Made by a program: the position numbers and the translations under genes. From contig NZ_JACJVI010000002.1 of NCBI RefSeq assembly GCF_014237835.1, forward strand, positions 186,001 to 250,000: a DNA stretch of 64,000 nucleotides, in the 5' to 3' direction. The notes under the pieces are model-generated. The model ran no database searches. It was given only the letters and a program-made list of their open reading frames with translations, and was not told where the DNA came from. Of this stretch, positions 7,841 through 19,048 are shown piece by piece; position 1 is the first letter of the stretch, and the number at the start of each line of letters is the position of its first letter. Source of the stretch: Rhizobium sp. AQ_MP. Lineage in GTDB: Bacteria > Pseudomonadota > Alphaproteobacteria > Rhizobiales > Rhizobiaceae.

Positions 7841-9853
7841 TCAGGAAGCGAGGGCCTGGGCATCCTGCAGCGCGAGACGCTTCAGGGTTTCTTCTGCGGC
7901 CATCGGTTTGCCGAAATAGTAGCCCTGAACCGCGCGTACGCCGAGATTTTCAAGGATGCGAAGCTCTTCTTCCGTTTCGACGCCTTCAACGATCGCCTCA
8001 AGCTCCATCTCGCTGCAGAGTGCCAGAACGGATTTGACGATATTGAAGCTCGTCTTGCGCGTATGGATGTTGCGCACGAAGCTGCCATCGATCTTGATCT
8101 TGGTCAGCGGCAGCTTGTGGACGTGGTTCAAGCTCGAATAGCCGGTGCCGAAGTCGTCGAGCGAGATGCCGGCGCCCAGTTCGCGCAGCATTTGGATCGA
8201 GGCGCTCGCCTGCTCGAAGTCGTGCATGACGGCGGTTTCAGTGATCTCGAAATTGATCCGGCGCGGATCGAAGCCGCTCTTCAAGACGATCGAGACGATT
8301 TTCAGCGTGTTTTCCGGCGATGCCAGATCGTGCGGAGACAGATTGAAGGAGAGGTAGATATCCTGTGGCCACAGGGACGCGGTCTTCAAGGCGCGTTCCA
8401 GCAGCATACGGGTCATCAGCGTTATACGACCGTTATGCTCGGCAACGGGGATGAATTCGGCCGGCGATACCTGTCCTATGCGCGAACTTTCCCAGCGAGC
8501 GAGTGCCTCGAAGCCGATGCAGATACGTCGGTCGACGCAGGTGATGGGCTGGAAAACGAGTGACAATTCTTTCTCGAGATCTGCCGCAACAAGTGCCTCT
8601 TCTACGACCTTCTGTCGGTTGAGTTCGTTCGCCTGGACGGCGTTGAAGATCACCGTTCCGGCACGGTGACGTCGCTTGGCCGTATAAAGCGCGTAGTCTG
8701 CCAGTTCGTAGATCTCCTGGCCCGTATGGCCGACATCGGGGTAGAGGGCGAAACCGACGGAACCGGTGACCTGCACCATGCCGCTGCCGATATTGATGCG
8801 CTCGGCAATCATCTCGCACACCTTTTCGCCCAGCGACATGACACCGCTTTCGGCGACGTCGCCCTGGAACAGCAGGCCGAATTCGTCGCCGCCCAGGCGG
8901 TAAACGGAAAGACGCTCATCCGCCATTGTTGAAAGGCGATTGCTGATCTCGATCAGAACCTTGTCACCGGCCGAGTGGCCGTAGAGATCGTTGACCGGCT
9001 TGAAGCCGTCGAGGTCGATGACGCCCACCGCGAGCTTGCCGCTGGTGGTGCTTGCCCGATTGAAGGCCAGTTCCAGCATCTGGAAGAAGCTGCGGCGATT
9101 GGCAAGCAGCGTAAGGCTGTCAAGGTTCGCAAGCCGCAGGTTTTCATCCGAGAGCGCCTGCATCGCCTTGTTCTGTTCCTGCAGTGCCTGCTGCTGCAGC
9201 ATCAGGACGTTGCGGGACTCGTGGAGCTGGCGGAAGTCGCGATAATGCGAGATCAGGATCATGATCATCGCCATCGTCACGAGAATGACGTTCACGCCGG
9301 TCGCGATGAAGGTCGGTTCTCCGCTCAGGCACATCACCACGAAGAAGGGCAGATTGACGGTAACCGTGACGATCAGCGCTGCGGAACGCAGATGCATCAG
9401 GCAGAAGATGCAGCCGATAACGGTGATGGCCATGAAGAAGGCGACGTGCGCCTTCTGGTAAGCGTCGCCATAGGGCAACAGCGAGATCGACCAGGCCACG
9501 CAGACGACCGCGATCGGGAAAGACAGGATATTGGTGGCCTTGAGCTGACGATAGGCCTCTTCCGGTGTCCGCTGGCGCTTGCGCCCGCGCAGCCAGATAA
9601 GGGATCTCAGCGTGAACAGGGTCGTCAAAACTGCCGGCAGATAGACGACAAGATAGTCGGGGGCAGCACCCTGGTGCGTCCAGGACAGCGAGATCATGTT
9701 GGTGGCGAGAATGAAGTAAAGCAGCGGGACCTGCTTCGAAAAAGCTTCAAACTGCGCTGCGGTCAACGCCGGATTCCCATTTGGAACCTTCAGTAGATCC
9801 AGCCACTGCCCGAGACGCGTCCGGAGATCCTGCTGTGTCCCTTTTGTGTCCAC
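7841..9853 (-). CDS. Membrane GGDEF-EAL cyclic-di-GMP enzyme
   Basis: A 670-residue protein with about six membrane segments between residues 40 and 200, a short coiled coil (210-240), a GGDEF domain with intact RLGGDEF at 319-325, and an EAL domain with FEALARW (EAL at 449-451), DDFGTGYSSL and EGVE. Both active sites look intact, so it may make and degrade cyclic-di-GMP. The RxxD inhibitory site expected just before GGDEF is not present (the region reads DERLSVYRL), so product inhibition at that site is unlikely. The start is GTG at 9853 with AGGAAAG upstream. It stands alone, convergent with cutC. The membrane part is a likely sensor, with no recognisable ligand domain. Confidence 0.92.
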   Translation of the reverse strand: MDTKGTQQDLRTRLGQWLDLLKVPNGNPALTAAQFEAFSKQVPLLYFILATNMISLSWTHQGAAPDYLVVYLPAVLTTLFTLRSLIWLRGRKRQRTPEEAYRQLKATNILSFPIAVVCVAWSISLLPYGDAYQKAHVAFFMAITVIGCIFCLMHLRSAALIVTVTVNLPFFVVMCLSGEPTFIATGVNVILVTMAMIMILISHYRDFRQLHESRNVLMLQQQALQEQNKAMQALSDENLRLANLDSLTLLANRRSFFQMLELAFNRASTTSGKLAVGVIDLDGFKPVNDLYGHSAGDKVLIEISNRLSTMADERLSVYRLGGDEFGLLFQGDVAESGVMSLGEKVCEMIAERINIGSGMVQVTGSVGFALYPDVGHTGQEIYELADYALYTAKRRHRAGTVIFNAVQANELNRQKVVEEALVAADLEKELSLVFQPITCVDRRICIGFEALARWESSRIGQVSPAEFIPVAEHNGRITLMTRMLLERALKTASLWPQDIYLSFNLSPHDLASPENTLKIVSIVLKSGFDPRRINFEITETAVMHDFEQASASIQMLRELGAGISLDDFGTGYSSLNHVHKLPLTKIKIDGSFVRNIHTRKTSFNIVKSVLALCSEMELEAIVEGVETEEELRILENLGVRAVQGYYFGKPMAAEETLKRLALQDAQALAS

Positions 9854-10023
9854 GCTTGTCTGCTTTCCTCGTCATTCCCTGCACGGTTTCTATATCAGGA
9901 CCCGTTAAAATTGCGGTAAGCGCCGGTTATCAAATTCCAGCGAAAGGATAACGACTTCGTCACATCCTCGTTGCGATTATGCCGTCGCGCGGCTATCACG
10001 AAGCCCGATTGAAGGAGCAGTTC

Positions 10024-10626
10024 GTGACCGCTACATCCCCATTCCCGGTGCTCTCGGCGCTTTTGACGGTTCTCATCGCAGCAATGCCAGCTGCTGCACA
10101 GGGGTGGCAGGCGACAGAGAAGATCGAGCATTACAAAGTCAGCGGCACATCGCCGATGGAGCTTTACCAGTCGATCGGCGAGCGGGGACCAAAGCTCAGT
10201 CTCGGGCGGGTGATCGCCCACACAACGTTCAAGCTTACGTGGCAGCGGGACTATCAACAGCAGGGACAGGCCTGCGTGCTGGCATCCGCAAAACCGAAAC
10301 TGATCATCACCTATACCCTGCCGAAGCCGGCGCAGACGCTGTCGCCTGAGGTGGCGGCGAAGTGGCAGGCCTTCTATGACGGCATCGTGACCCACGAGAA
10401 ACTGCATGGTCAGTTCATGAAGGACCTGACCCAGCAGATCCAGGATGTGTCGATCGGCTTGCGCGATGAAATCGATCCTGGCTGCAAGAAGGTGCGCGCG
10501 GCCCTTCAGGCGCAGCTGAAGCCGATTTCGGATGCGCATGTTGCGCGCCACAGCGAATATGATCAGATCGAGATGTCACCGGGTGGGGCGGTGCATCAGC
10601 TGATCCTGACCTTTCTCAATCCCTGA
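10024..10626 (+). CDS. Secreted DUF922 protein, putative zinc peptidase
   Basis: A 200-residue protein with a cleavable signal peptide (hydrophobic VLSALLTVLIAAMPAAAQG) and a DUF922-type domain. The motif HEKLH at residues 124-128 has the HExxH pattern of zinc metallopeptidases and is followed by GQFMKDL. GTG at 10024 is preferred because AAGGAG precedes it and it places the signal peptide at the N-terminus; ATG at 9979 would add 15 unlikely residues. It is predicted to act in the periplasm. The gene is monocistronic, divergent from the GGDEF-EAL gene, and ends at a strong hairpin. Peptidase activity is inferred from the motif only. Confidence 0.78.
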   Translation: MTATSPFPVLSALLTVLIAAMPAAAQGWQATEKIEHYKVSGTSPMELYQSIGERGPKLSLGRVIAHTTFKLTWQRDYQQQGQACVLASAKPKLIITYTLPKPAQTLSPEVAAKWQAFYDGIVTHEKLHGQFMKDLTQQIQDVSIGLRDEIDPGCKKVRAALQAQLKPISDAHVARHSEYDQIEMSPGGAVHQLILTFLNP

Positions 10627-10632
10627 ATTGAA

Positions 10633-10655
10633 AAGGCGCCCGCATGGGGCGCCTT
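10633..10655. terminator. Bidirectional terminator between DUF922 gene and pcaF
   Basis: AAGGCGCCC and GGGCGCCTT form a 9-base stem with loop GCATG, between two convergent genes. Short A and T runs on either side let it work on both strands. Confidence 0.75.
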
Positions 10656-10665
10656 CAATCTTGTG

Positions 10666-11871
<1,206 letters not shown>

Positions 11872-11883
11872 GACTTATGCTCC

Positions 11884-12585
11884 TTACAGCGCGGGCACGA
11901 CGAGGTCGGCAACCGGACCGTCGGTATGCAACCTGGCACCGGTCATCGCCTGCAGCTCGTCCATGGTCATGGCGGCGAGCTTTTCACGCACGACGAAGCG
12001 GCCGTCGACGATGTCGATCACGGCATGGCTCGTATAGACGCGGGTGATGCAGCCGACGCCGGTTAACGGAAAGCTGCAGCGCTCGACGAGCTTCGGCTTG
12101 CCGTCCTTGGTGACGTGTTCGGTGATGACGACGACCTGCTTTGCGCCATGCACCAGATCCATGGCGCCGCCGACGGCGGGAACACCCTTGGAACCGACGC
12201 GCCAGTTGGCGAGGTCGCCGTTTTCGGCCACCTGATAGGCGCCGAGGATTGCGACATCCAAATGGCCGCCGCGGACCATGGCAAAGCTGTCGGCGTGGTG
12301 GAAGAAGGCGGAACCCGGCTTCAGGGTGATCGCCTTCTTGCCGGCATTGATCAGGTCCCAGTCCTCCTCGCCGGCGGGCGGGGCTTCACCGAAGTTCAAA
12401 ACGCCGTTTTCAGTGTGGAAGATCGCCTGGCGTCCCTCAGGCTGGAACTTGGCGACCATTTCCGGGAAGCCGATGCCGAGGTTCACATAGGCACCGTCCT
12501 CAATGTCCTGGGCGGCGCGCCAGGCGATCTGGGCGTTGGAGAGCTTGATGTCCTCCCGGGTGTCGATTGCAGCTGCGTCGGTCAT
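11884..12585 (-). CDS. pcaJ: 3-oxoadipate CoA-transferase subunit B
   Basis: The 233-residue beta subunit of succinyl-CoA:3-oxoadipate CoA-transferase, which activates 3-oxoadipate for thiolysis. The HTENGVLNFG segment holds the catalytic glutamate (Glu59), and NLGIGFPE and GAMDLVHGAK are typical of the family. Its start overlaps the pcaI stop by four bases, so the two subunits are translationally coupled. Confidence 0.94.
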   Translation of the reverse strand: MTDAAAIDTREDIKLSNAQIAWRAAQDIEDGAYVNLGIGFPEMVAKFQPEGRQAIFHTENGVLNFGEAPPAGEEDWDLINAGKKAITLKPGSAFFHHADSFAMVRGGHLDVAILGAYQVAENGDLANWRVGSKGVPAVGGAMDLVHGAKQVVVITEHVTKDGKPKLVERCSFPLTGVGCITRVYTSHAVIDIVDGRFVVREKLAAMTMDELQAMTGARLHTDGPVADLVVPAL

Positions 12586-13289
12586 GTGTAGGCCACTCCG
12601 GCTCGGATGAGCTCTTCTTCCTGTTGCGGGTTGGCGACTTCAACGACGCCATCGACGAAAATGCCGGGGGTGATCACCTGCTCGGGATCAATTTCGCCGG
12701 GCTTCACGATCTTCGAGACCTGGGCGATGGTCTTGGCGGCGGCCATGCACATCAGCGGATTGAAGTTGCGGCCGGCCATCCGGTAGGTGAGGTTGCCATG
12801 CGTGTCGCCGAGATGCGCTTTGACGATGGCGAAGTCGGCCTTCAGCCAGCGCTCCTGCACATATTTGCGGCCATCGAACTCTGCAATCACCTTGCCTTCG
12901 GCCAGTTCCGTGCCGAAGCCTGTCGGGGTGTAGAAGGCGGGGATGCCGGCGCCGCCGGCGCGGATGCGCTCGGCGAGCGTACCCTGCGGCACGAGTTCCA
13001 GCTCGATCTGACCGGCGAGGTAACGGTCGGTAAAGGCGCGCGGATCGGATGAGCGCGGGAAGGAGCAGATCATTTTCTTGACCATGCCGGCGTCGATCAT
13101 CGCGGCAATGCCGATGCGTCCGTTGCCGGCATTGTTATTGATGACCGTCAGGTTCTTCGGGCCCTTGTCGATCAGCGCGTGAATAAGCTCGATCGGTGCG
13201 CCGGAGCCACCGAAGCCGCCGATCATGACGGTCGCGCCGTCGCCGATGCCCGCCACGGCGTGCGCCAGGTTTGCAATTCTCTTGTCCAT
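12582..13289 (-). CDS. pcaI: 3-oxoadipate CoA-transferase subunit A
   Basis: The 235-residue alpha subunit of the same CoA-transferase, with the MIGGFGGSGAPIEL glycine-rich start and the NNNAGNG and PTGFGTELAEG segments typical of class I CoA-transferases. It is the first gene of pcaIJF and is divergent from pcaR. The intervening 132 bases contain a repeat-based operator at 13372-13408, so PcaR most likely activates this operon in response to 3-oxoadipate, as in related rhizobia. Confidence 0.94.
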   Translation of the reverse strand: MDKRIANLAHAVAGIGDGATVMIGGFGGSGAPIELIHALIDKGPKNLTVINNNAGNGRIGIAAMIDAGMVKKMICSFPRSSDPRAFTDRYLAGQIELELVPQGTLAERIRAGGAGIPAFYTPTGFGTELAEGKVIAEFDGRKYVQERWLKADFAIVKAHLGDTHGNLTYRMAGRNFNPLMCMAAAKTIAQVSKIVKPGEIDPEQVITPGIFVDGVVEVANPQQEEELIRAGVAYT

Positions 13290-13371
13290 GGGAACTCCCG
13301 TTTCCTCTGGCTGCGGCTCTGCCGCGTCCTCACCAACAAATAGGTCCGCTCAGCCATCGACAGCAAGTGGT

Positions 13372-13408
13372 TTGTGCGATAATTGATATTTGTTCGATAA
13401 TCGCACAA
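13372..13408. promoter_or_regulatory. Candidate PcaR operator between pcaI and pcaR
   Basis: TTGTGCGATAAT (13372-13383) is repeated in inverted orientation as ATAATCGCACAA (13397-13408), with 11 of 12 positions matching. GTTCGATAAT (13392-13401) is a further direct copy of the GTGCGATAAT core. Two direct copies and one inverted copy of a 10-base unit are what IclR-family Pca/Pob regulators are known to bind. The site lies between the divergent pcaIJF and pcaR genes. Confidence 0.75.
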
Positions 13409-13421
13409 GATGGAGTGGCTA

Positions 13422-14183
13422 ATGGCTGTCGGAGAGCGCGATCTGATGGGTGGTTTTGTCAAGGGGTTGAAGGTGCTCGAAGCCTTCGGCCCCGAGCGCC
13501 AGCGACTGAGCATCACGGACGCCTCTGATATCAGCGGGCTGGATCGCGCGACTGCCCGGCGCTGCCTGTTGACGCTTTCGGAGCTAGGCTATGCCGATTA
13601 TGACGGTAAGTTCTTCTCGTTGACGCCGAAGATCCTGCGGATCGGCCATGCCTGGCTGTCGGCCACGCCGCTGCCGGTTCTGCTGCAGCCGCATCTCGAT
13701 CAACTGTCCGAGCGTGTGGGGCACAGCGCCTCGGCTTCCATCCTCGACAATACCGAGATCGTCTACATCGCCCGTGCCGCCCAGAAGCGGGTCATGTCGA
13801 TCAATCTGATGCCCGGCTCGCGGCTGCCGGCCTATAGCGCGTCGATGGGCCGGGTGCTGCTGTCGGCGCTTTCGGACACCGAGGTGGATGCGATACTCGC
13901 CGCCTCGCAGTTGAAGGCGCATACGCCCCGAACGCTGACCGATCCGCGTTTGCTGAAGGAGGAGATCGGCAAGGTTCGGCAGCAGGGCTATGCTGTGATC
14001 GATCAGGAGCTGGAGATCGGTCTCTGTTCGATCGCGGTTCCCATCCGCAACGACCGCGGCCGGGTGGTGGCTGCGATCAATGTCGGCGCGCCGGCTGCCA
14101 TTCTGCCCGCTGCCGATCTGTCGGCCCATTGCCTACCGGCGATGCTGGACATGCAGGCTATGCTCAAGCCGCTGCTGCCCTGA
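13422..14183 (+). CDS. pcaR: IclR family regulator of the beta-ketoadipate pathway
   Basis: A 253-residue IclR-type regulator: winged HTH at about 10-70 (ITDASDISGLDRATARRCLLTL) and a C-terminal effector domain (MSINLMPGSRLPAYSASMGRVLLS, then EIGLCSIAVPIRN). ATG at 13422 is chosen because GGAG lies eight bases upstream; the ATG at 13410 has no ribosome site. It is divergent from pcaIJF and convergent with pcaQ, with only three bases between them. In this position it is the regulator of pcaIJF, with 3-oxoadipate as the expected inducer. Confidence 0.9.
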   Translation: MAVGERDLMGGFVKGLKVLEAFGPERQRLSITDASDISGLDRATARRCLLTLSELGYADYDGKFFSLTPKILRIGHAWLSATPLPVLLQPHLDQLSERVGHSASASILDNTEIVYIARAAQKRVMSINLMPGSRLPAYSASMGRVLLSALSDTEVDAILAASQLKAHTPRTLTDPRLLKEEIGKVRQQGYAVIDQELEIGLCSIAVPIRNDRGRVVAAINVGAPAAILPAADLSAHCLPAMLDMQAMLKPLLP

Positions 14184-14186
14184 CCG

Positions 14187-15110
14187 TCAAGCTTTTGCCG
14201 CTTCCGCTGCGGCTTCGCGGATCGTGCGCATCAGAAGCGCCAGCGGCATGGAGGGGACGGCGTCTGCCCGGACCGTGAGGCCGACCGGTCCTTTGGTTTC
14301 GCTTGTGTCGATCGGCAGGGCTGCCAGCGTGCCATCGGCAAGGTCCGTCGCCACGACTCCAGCGGAGATGATCCAGATGGCATCCGTCTGGCGCACAAAG
14401 GCGCGGCCGAAGCTGTCGGATACCGTCTCGATCTGGGTGGGCAGGCCGGAGATGCCGTTCGCGATCAGGAAACGCTCGACGAAGGGGCGGATGATCGATG
14501 CCCGCGTCGGCATCAGCACGGGATAGCGTTCGAGTTCTCCGAAGAGGTCAGAGCCGGCTGAGAGCAGCGGATGGCCGGCACGCACGCAGAAGATCACCTG
14601 CTCGGAATAGAGGTGTTCGAAAGAAAAGCCTGTCATCTGCTCCGGTGCTGCCAAGCGTCCGACGACGAGGTCGAGGTCGCCGACCCGCAGTTGCTCCAAG
14701 AGGACCGAGTTTTCGCCGGTGACGATCTTGATGCGGGCCGGCACGTCCTCCTTCAGGAACAATGTCATCGCCTGCGGCATGATGCGGGTGGAGACGGTCG
14801 GCAGGGCACCGATGCGTATGGGTGGGGCATCGGCATGCAGAGCGTGGGAAACGGAATCGAAGCCCTGGCGGAGCGCGGTGAGTGCTGCACCTGCATGTTT
14901 CAGGAATGCCTCACCATAGCGGGTGATCCGAATGCCGCGACCGTCCCTTTCGAAGACCGCTACGCCCAGCACTTCCTCGAGTTCGCGGATGGTCTTGGTC
15001 ACCGCTGGCTGGCTGACATGCAGCAGTTCCGCCGCCTTCATCACGCTTTTCTGGCGTGCTACCTCGACGAAGGTCTGCAGATGGCGAAATTTCACGCGAT
15101 TGTCGATCAT
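14187..15110 (-). CDS. pcaQ: LysR family activator of protocatechuate genes
   Basis: A 307-residue LysR-type regulator with an N-terminal winged HTH (RHLQTFVEVARQKSVMKAAELLHVSQPAVTKTIRELE) and a periplasmic-binding-like effector domain. Translation starts at ATG 15110 (MIDNRVKFRHL); the upstream in-frame ATG at 15155 would add a hydrophobic tail foreign to the family. It is divergent from pcaDCHGB, and a PcaQ-type box lies nine bases before its start codon, which suggests autoregulation together with activation of pcaD. The known coinducer in rhizobia is beta-carboxy-cis,cis-muconate or its lactone. Confidence 0.93.
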   Translation of the reverse strand: MIDNRVKFRHLQTFVEVARQKSVMKAAELLHVSQPAVTKTIRELEEVLGVAVFERDGRGIRITRYGEAFLKHAGAALTALRQGFDSVSHALHADAPPIRIGALPTVSTRIMPQAMTLFLKEDVPARIKIVTGENSVLLEQLRVGDLDLVVGRLAAPEQMTGFSFEHLYSEQVIFCVRAGHPLLSAGSDLFGELERYPVLMPTRASIIRPFVERFLIANGISGLPTQIETVSDSFGRAFVRQTDAIWIISAGVVATDLADGTLAALPIDTSETKGPVGLTVRADAVPSMPLALLMRTIREAAAEAAKA

Positions 15111-15118
15111 TGCAAAAC

Positions 15119-15134
15119 ATAACCCTGCGGTTAG
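15119..15134. promoter_or_regulatory. PcaQ binding box
   Basis: ATAACC-CTGC-GGTTAG is an inverted repeat matching the ATAACC-N4-GGTTAA site described for PcaQ in rhizobia at 11 of 12 fixed positions. It lies between pcaQ and pcaD, next to the pcaQ start codon and 72 bases before the pcaD start. A further TAACC half-site occurs about 30 bases nearer pcaD. Confidence 0.85.
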
Positions 15135-15206
15135 GAATAGGGTGAAAAACATCATTTTACCTAACCAAACCGCACGAGCAATATGCTGTCAACGGAGGAG
15201 AAACCC

Positions 15207-16008
15207 GTGCAATTCGTTCAGGTCAATGGCGTGAGCCTGCATCACCAGATCATCGGTGGACCAGGCAACAAGCCGGTCATCGTCTTCATCAATTCGCTGG
15301 GCACGGATTTTCGCATCTGGCGCGATGTGATCGTTCGCCTCGCCGGCAGCTATCCGCTGCTGACCTATGACAAGCGCGGCCATGGTCTCTCGGATGTCGG
15401 TGAGGCCCCGTACTCGATCGAAGACCATGTGGATGACCTGATCGGGTTGCTGGAGCATCTAAAGGTGAGCGATGCCGTTGTCTGCGGGCTCTCCGTCGGT
15501 GGGCTGATCGCTCAGGGGATTTATGCCCGTCGTCCGGATCTGGTGAAGGCGCTGGTCCTTTGCGACACGGCTCACAAGATCGGCACGGCCGAGATGTGGG
15601 CAGCCCGCATCAAGGCCATCGAAGACGCCGGACTTGACGGTATTGTCGATGGAGTCATGGAGCGCTGGTTCACGCCGGCCTTCCGCGCCAGTGATCCGTC
15701 TTTTCCAGGATTTCGCAACATGATGCTCCGCCAGCCGGTGGAGGGGTACGTGGGCACCTGTGCTGCGATCCGCGATGCCGATTACACCGCCGCTGCTGCC
15801 CGGATTGCCGTTCCGACGCTTTGCGTGGTCGGCGATCAGGATGGGGCGACGCCGCCCGATCTCGTGCTGTCGCTCGCCAAGCTCGTGCCCGGCGCACGCT
15901 ACGAAGTCATCAAGGATGCCGGACACATCCCCTGTGTCGAGCAGCCGGAATTGCTTACCACCATCATCGAGGCCTTTCTTGCGCCCGTCATTTCAGGAGA
16001 GGCAGCCC

Positions 16009-16016
<8 letters not shown>
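15207..16016 (+). CDS. pcaD: 3-oxoadipate enol-lactonase
   Basis: A 269-residue alpha/beta hydrolase that opens 3-oxoadipate enol-lactone to 3-oxoadipate. It shows the nucleophile elbow GLSVG with Ser96, an acidic residue in VVGDQDGATPP and the histidine in DAGHIPCVEQPE. GTG at 15207 (MQFVQVNGVS) is preferred because GGAGGAG lies seven bases upstream; ATG at 15183 has no such site. It is the first gene of pcaDCHGB and overlaps pcaC by eight bases. Confidence 0.93.
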
Positions 16017-17169
<1,153 letters not shown>

Positions 17170-17170
<1 letters not shown>

Positions 17171-17784
17171 TGGTCCAGGATCTCGGCTACCTCAAGGAAA
17201 GCGCCTCGCAGACGGCCGGCCCTTACGTCCATATCGGCCTCACGCCGAACTTCGCCGATATCAAGGGCGTTTATCCGGTCGATCTTGGTACTTCTATGGT
17301 CAACGACAAGACGCGCGGCGAGCGCATCACCGTGACCGGTCGCGTCATCGATGGCTCGGGCACGCCGCTCAAGGATGCGCTGATCGAAATCTGGCAGGCG
17401 GATGCCGAGGGGTTCTACAACAGCCCGTCCGAGACGCGTGGCAGTGCCGATCCGAATTTCACCGGCTGGGGCCGCTGCCCTTGCGATCTTGCGACCGGCG
17501 AATACCGCTTCGAGACGATCAAGCCGGGTCGCGTGCCGTTCCGGGATGGACGCCTTATGGCGCCGCATATCTCCTTCTGGATCGTCGCGCGCGGCATCAA
17601 TCTCGGCCTCAACACGCGTCTTTACTTTGGCGACGAAGAAGCGGCGAATGCCGAGGACCCGATCCTTGCGCGCATCGAACATCGCGTGCGCGTGCCGACC
17701 CTGATTGCGCAGCGGGACGGTTCGACCTATCACTTCGACATCCACCTGCAGGGGGAGAAGGAGACGGTCTTCTTCGACATCTGA
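17170..17784 (+). CDS. pcaG: Protocatechuate 3,4-dioxygenase alpha subunit
   Basis: The 204-residue alpha subunit, homologous to PcaH but without the full set of iron ligands (the PCDLATGEYRFETIKPGRVPF and APHISFWIVARG segments replace them). It forms the alpha/beta protomer with PcaH and helps shape the active site. Its ATG overlaps the last base of the pcaH stop (TGATG), which ensures equal translation of the two subunits. Confidence 0.95.
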
Positions 17785-17803
17785 AAAAGGCCTCGATAGC
17801 AGC

Positions 17804-18853
17804 ATGACCGCATCCGTCTTCGACCACCCGATCCTATCAGGCCTGCTGGGCGATGATGAGATCGGCGCGCAGTTCTCGGCCGCCGCCGAGCTTTCGGCCA
17901 TGCTGCGTTTCGAGGTGGCGCTTGCCGAAGCGGAAGCTGCGGAAGGCTTGATCCCGGCCGAAGCTGCTGCCGCCATTGCGCTTCTTCAGGAACAGTTCGT
18001 CGGCGACCTTGATGCTCTCAAGCAGTCGATCGGGCGCGACGGTGTCGTGATCCCCGATCTCGTGCGGCAATGGCGGGCGGCGCTCGGCGAACAGGGCACG
18101 CATCTGCATTTCGGTGCGACCAGCCAGGATGCCATCGATACCAGTCTGATGCTGAGGCTCGAGGGAGTGCTGTCGACCGTTGATCAGCGTCTCGCGGCGA
18201 TCATCGCGGCGCTCGACGGTCTTGATGGGCGCTTCGGCACTCAGCCTCTGATGGGGCGCACGCGCATGCAGGCGGCGATCCCGATCACGGTGTCTGATCG
18301 CATCGAAAGCTGGAAGCAGCCGATAGTCGCGCACCGCGCTGCCGTGCAGGGTCTGCTCAAGGCCGGACTTCCTCTGCAGTTCGGAGGCGCCGCCGGGACG
18401 CTGGAAAAACTGGGTGACAAAGGCCCTGCGGTGCGCGCGCGCCTTGCCGGGCTCCTTCACCTATCGGACAGGCCGCAATGGCATAGCCAGCGCGCCATGA
18501 TTGCCGAGATCGGCGGGCTGTTCTCCCAGATCACCGGCAGCCTCGGCAAGCTCGGTCAGGATCTGGCGCTGATGGCGGACAATGGTACGGCTGTCATCGG
18601 CGGCGGCGGTGCGTCCTCCGCCATGCCGCACAAGCGTAATCCCGTGAAGGCGGAAGTGCTGGTGACGCTGGCGCGGTTCAACGCCGTGCAGATCTCCGGC
18701 CTGCATCAGGCGCTGGTGCATGAGCAGGAGCGCTCGGGGGCGGCCTGGACGCTCGAATGGATGATCCTGCCGCAGATGGCGATTGCGGCGGGGGCGGCGA
18801 CACGGCTTGCCAATGATATCCTCCAGTCGATCGAGAAGCTGGGTGATCGCTGA
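17804..18853 (+). CDS. pcaB: 3-carboxy-cis,cis-muconate cycloisomerase
   Basis: A 349-residue member of the fumarase/aspartase superfamily that lactonises 3-carboxy-cis,cis-muconate to 4-carboxymuconolactone. The superfamily signature GGASSAMPHKRNP holds the active-site serine loop, and THLHFGATSQDAIDTS is also typical. It is shorter than the roughly 450-residue Pseudomonas form because the C-terminal domain is reduced, as is usual in rhizobia. It is the last gene of pcaDCHGB, and its stop directly abuts the convergent anti-sigma gene. Confidence 0.93.
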   Translation: MTASVFDHPILSGLLGDDEIGAQFSAAAELSAMLRFEVALAEAEAAEGLIPAEAAAAIALLQEQFVGDLDALKQSIGRDGVVIPDLVRQWRAALGEQGTHLHFGATSQDAIDTSLMLRLEGVLSTVDQRLAAIIAALDGLDGRFGTQPLMGRTRMQAAIPITVSDRIESWKQPIVAHRAAVQGLLKAGLPLQFGGAAGTLEKLGDKGPAVRARLAGLLHLSDRPQWHSQRAMIAEIGGLFSQITGSLGKLGQDLALMADNGTAVIGGGGASSAMPHKRNPVKAEVLVTLARFNAVQISGLHQALVHEQERSGAAWTLEWMILPQMAIAAGAATRLANDILQSIEKLGDR

Positions 18854-19048
18854 TCAGCGGCCTCCCGGATCCGAGGCGTCTGTCGCTACATAGCGACGGG
18901 TTGCCTTGCGCAGGACCCCGATTTGTCTTGTGAAGCCTGAGCAGGCGCCGCACTTCATAAGATGCAGCTTGAGGCCCACGGTCTCACGGATGGAGAGACG
19001 CCGGTCCAACTGATCGGAAGCCAGCTTTGTAGCGTTTTCACACATCAT
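18854..19048 (-). CDS. Small zinc-type anti-sigma factor
   Basis: A 64-residue protein with the zinc anti-sigma (zf-HC2) pattern: HLMKCGAC has the H-x3-C-x2-C motif in a short helical protein with no membrane segment. Its ATG overlaps the sigma factor stop by four bases, so the pair is co-translated. The size and layout resemble the MseR-type soluble anti-sigma proteins paired with ECF factors that respond to oxidants, where loss of zinc or thiol oxidation frees the sigma factor. That mechanism is inferred from the family. Confidence 0.8.
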   Translation of the reverse strand: MMCENATKLASDQLDRRLSIRETVGLKLHLMKCGACSGFTRQIGVLRKATRRYVATDASDPGGR

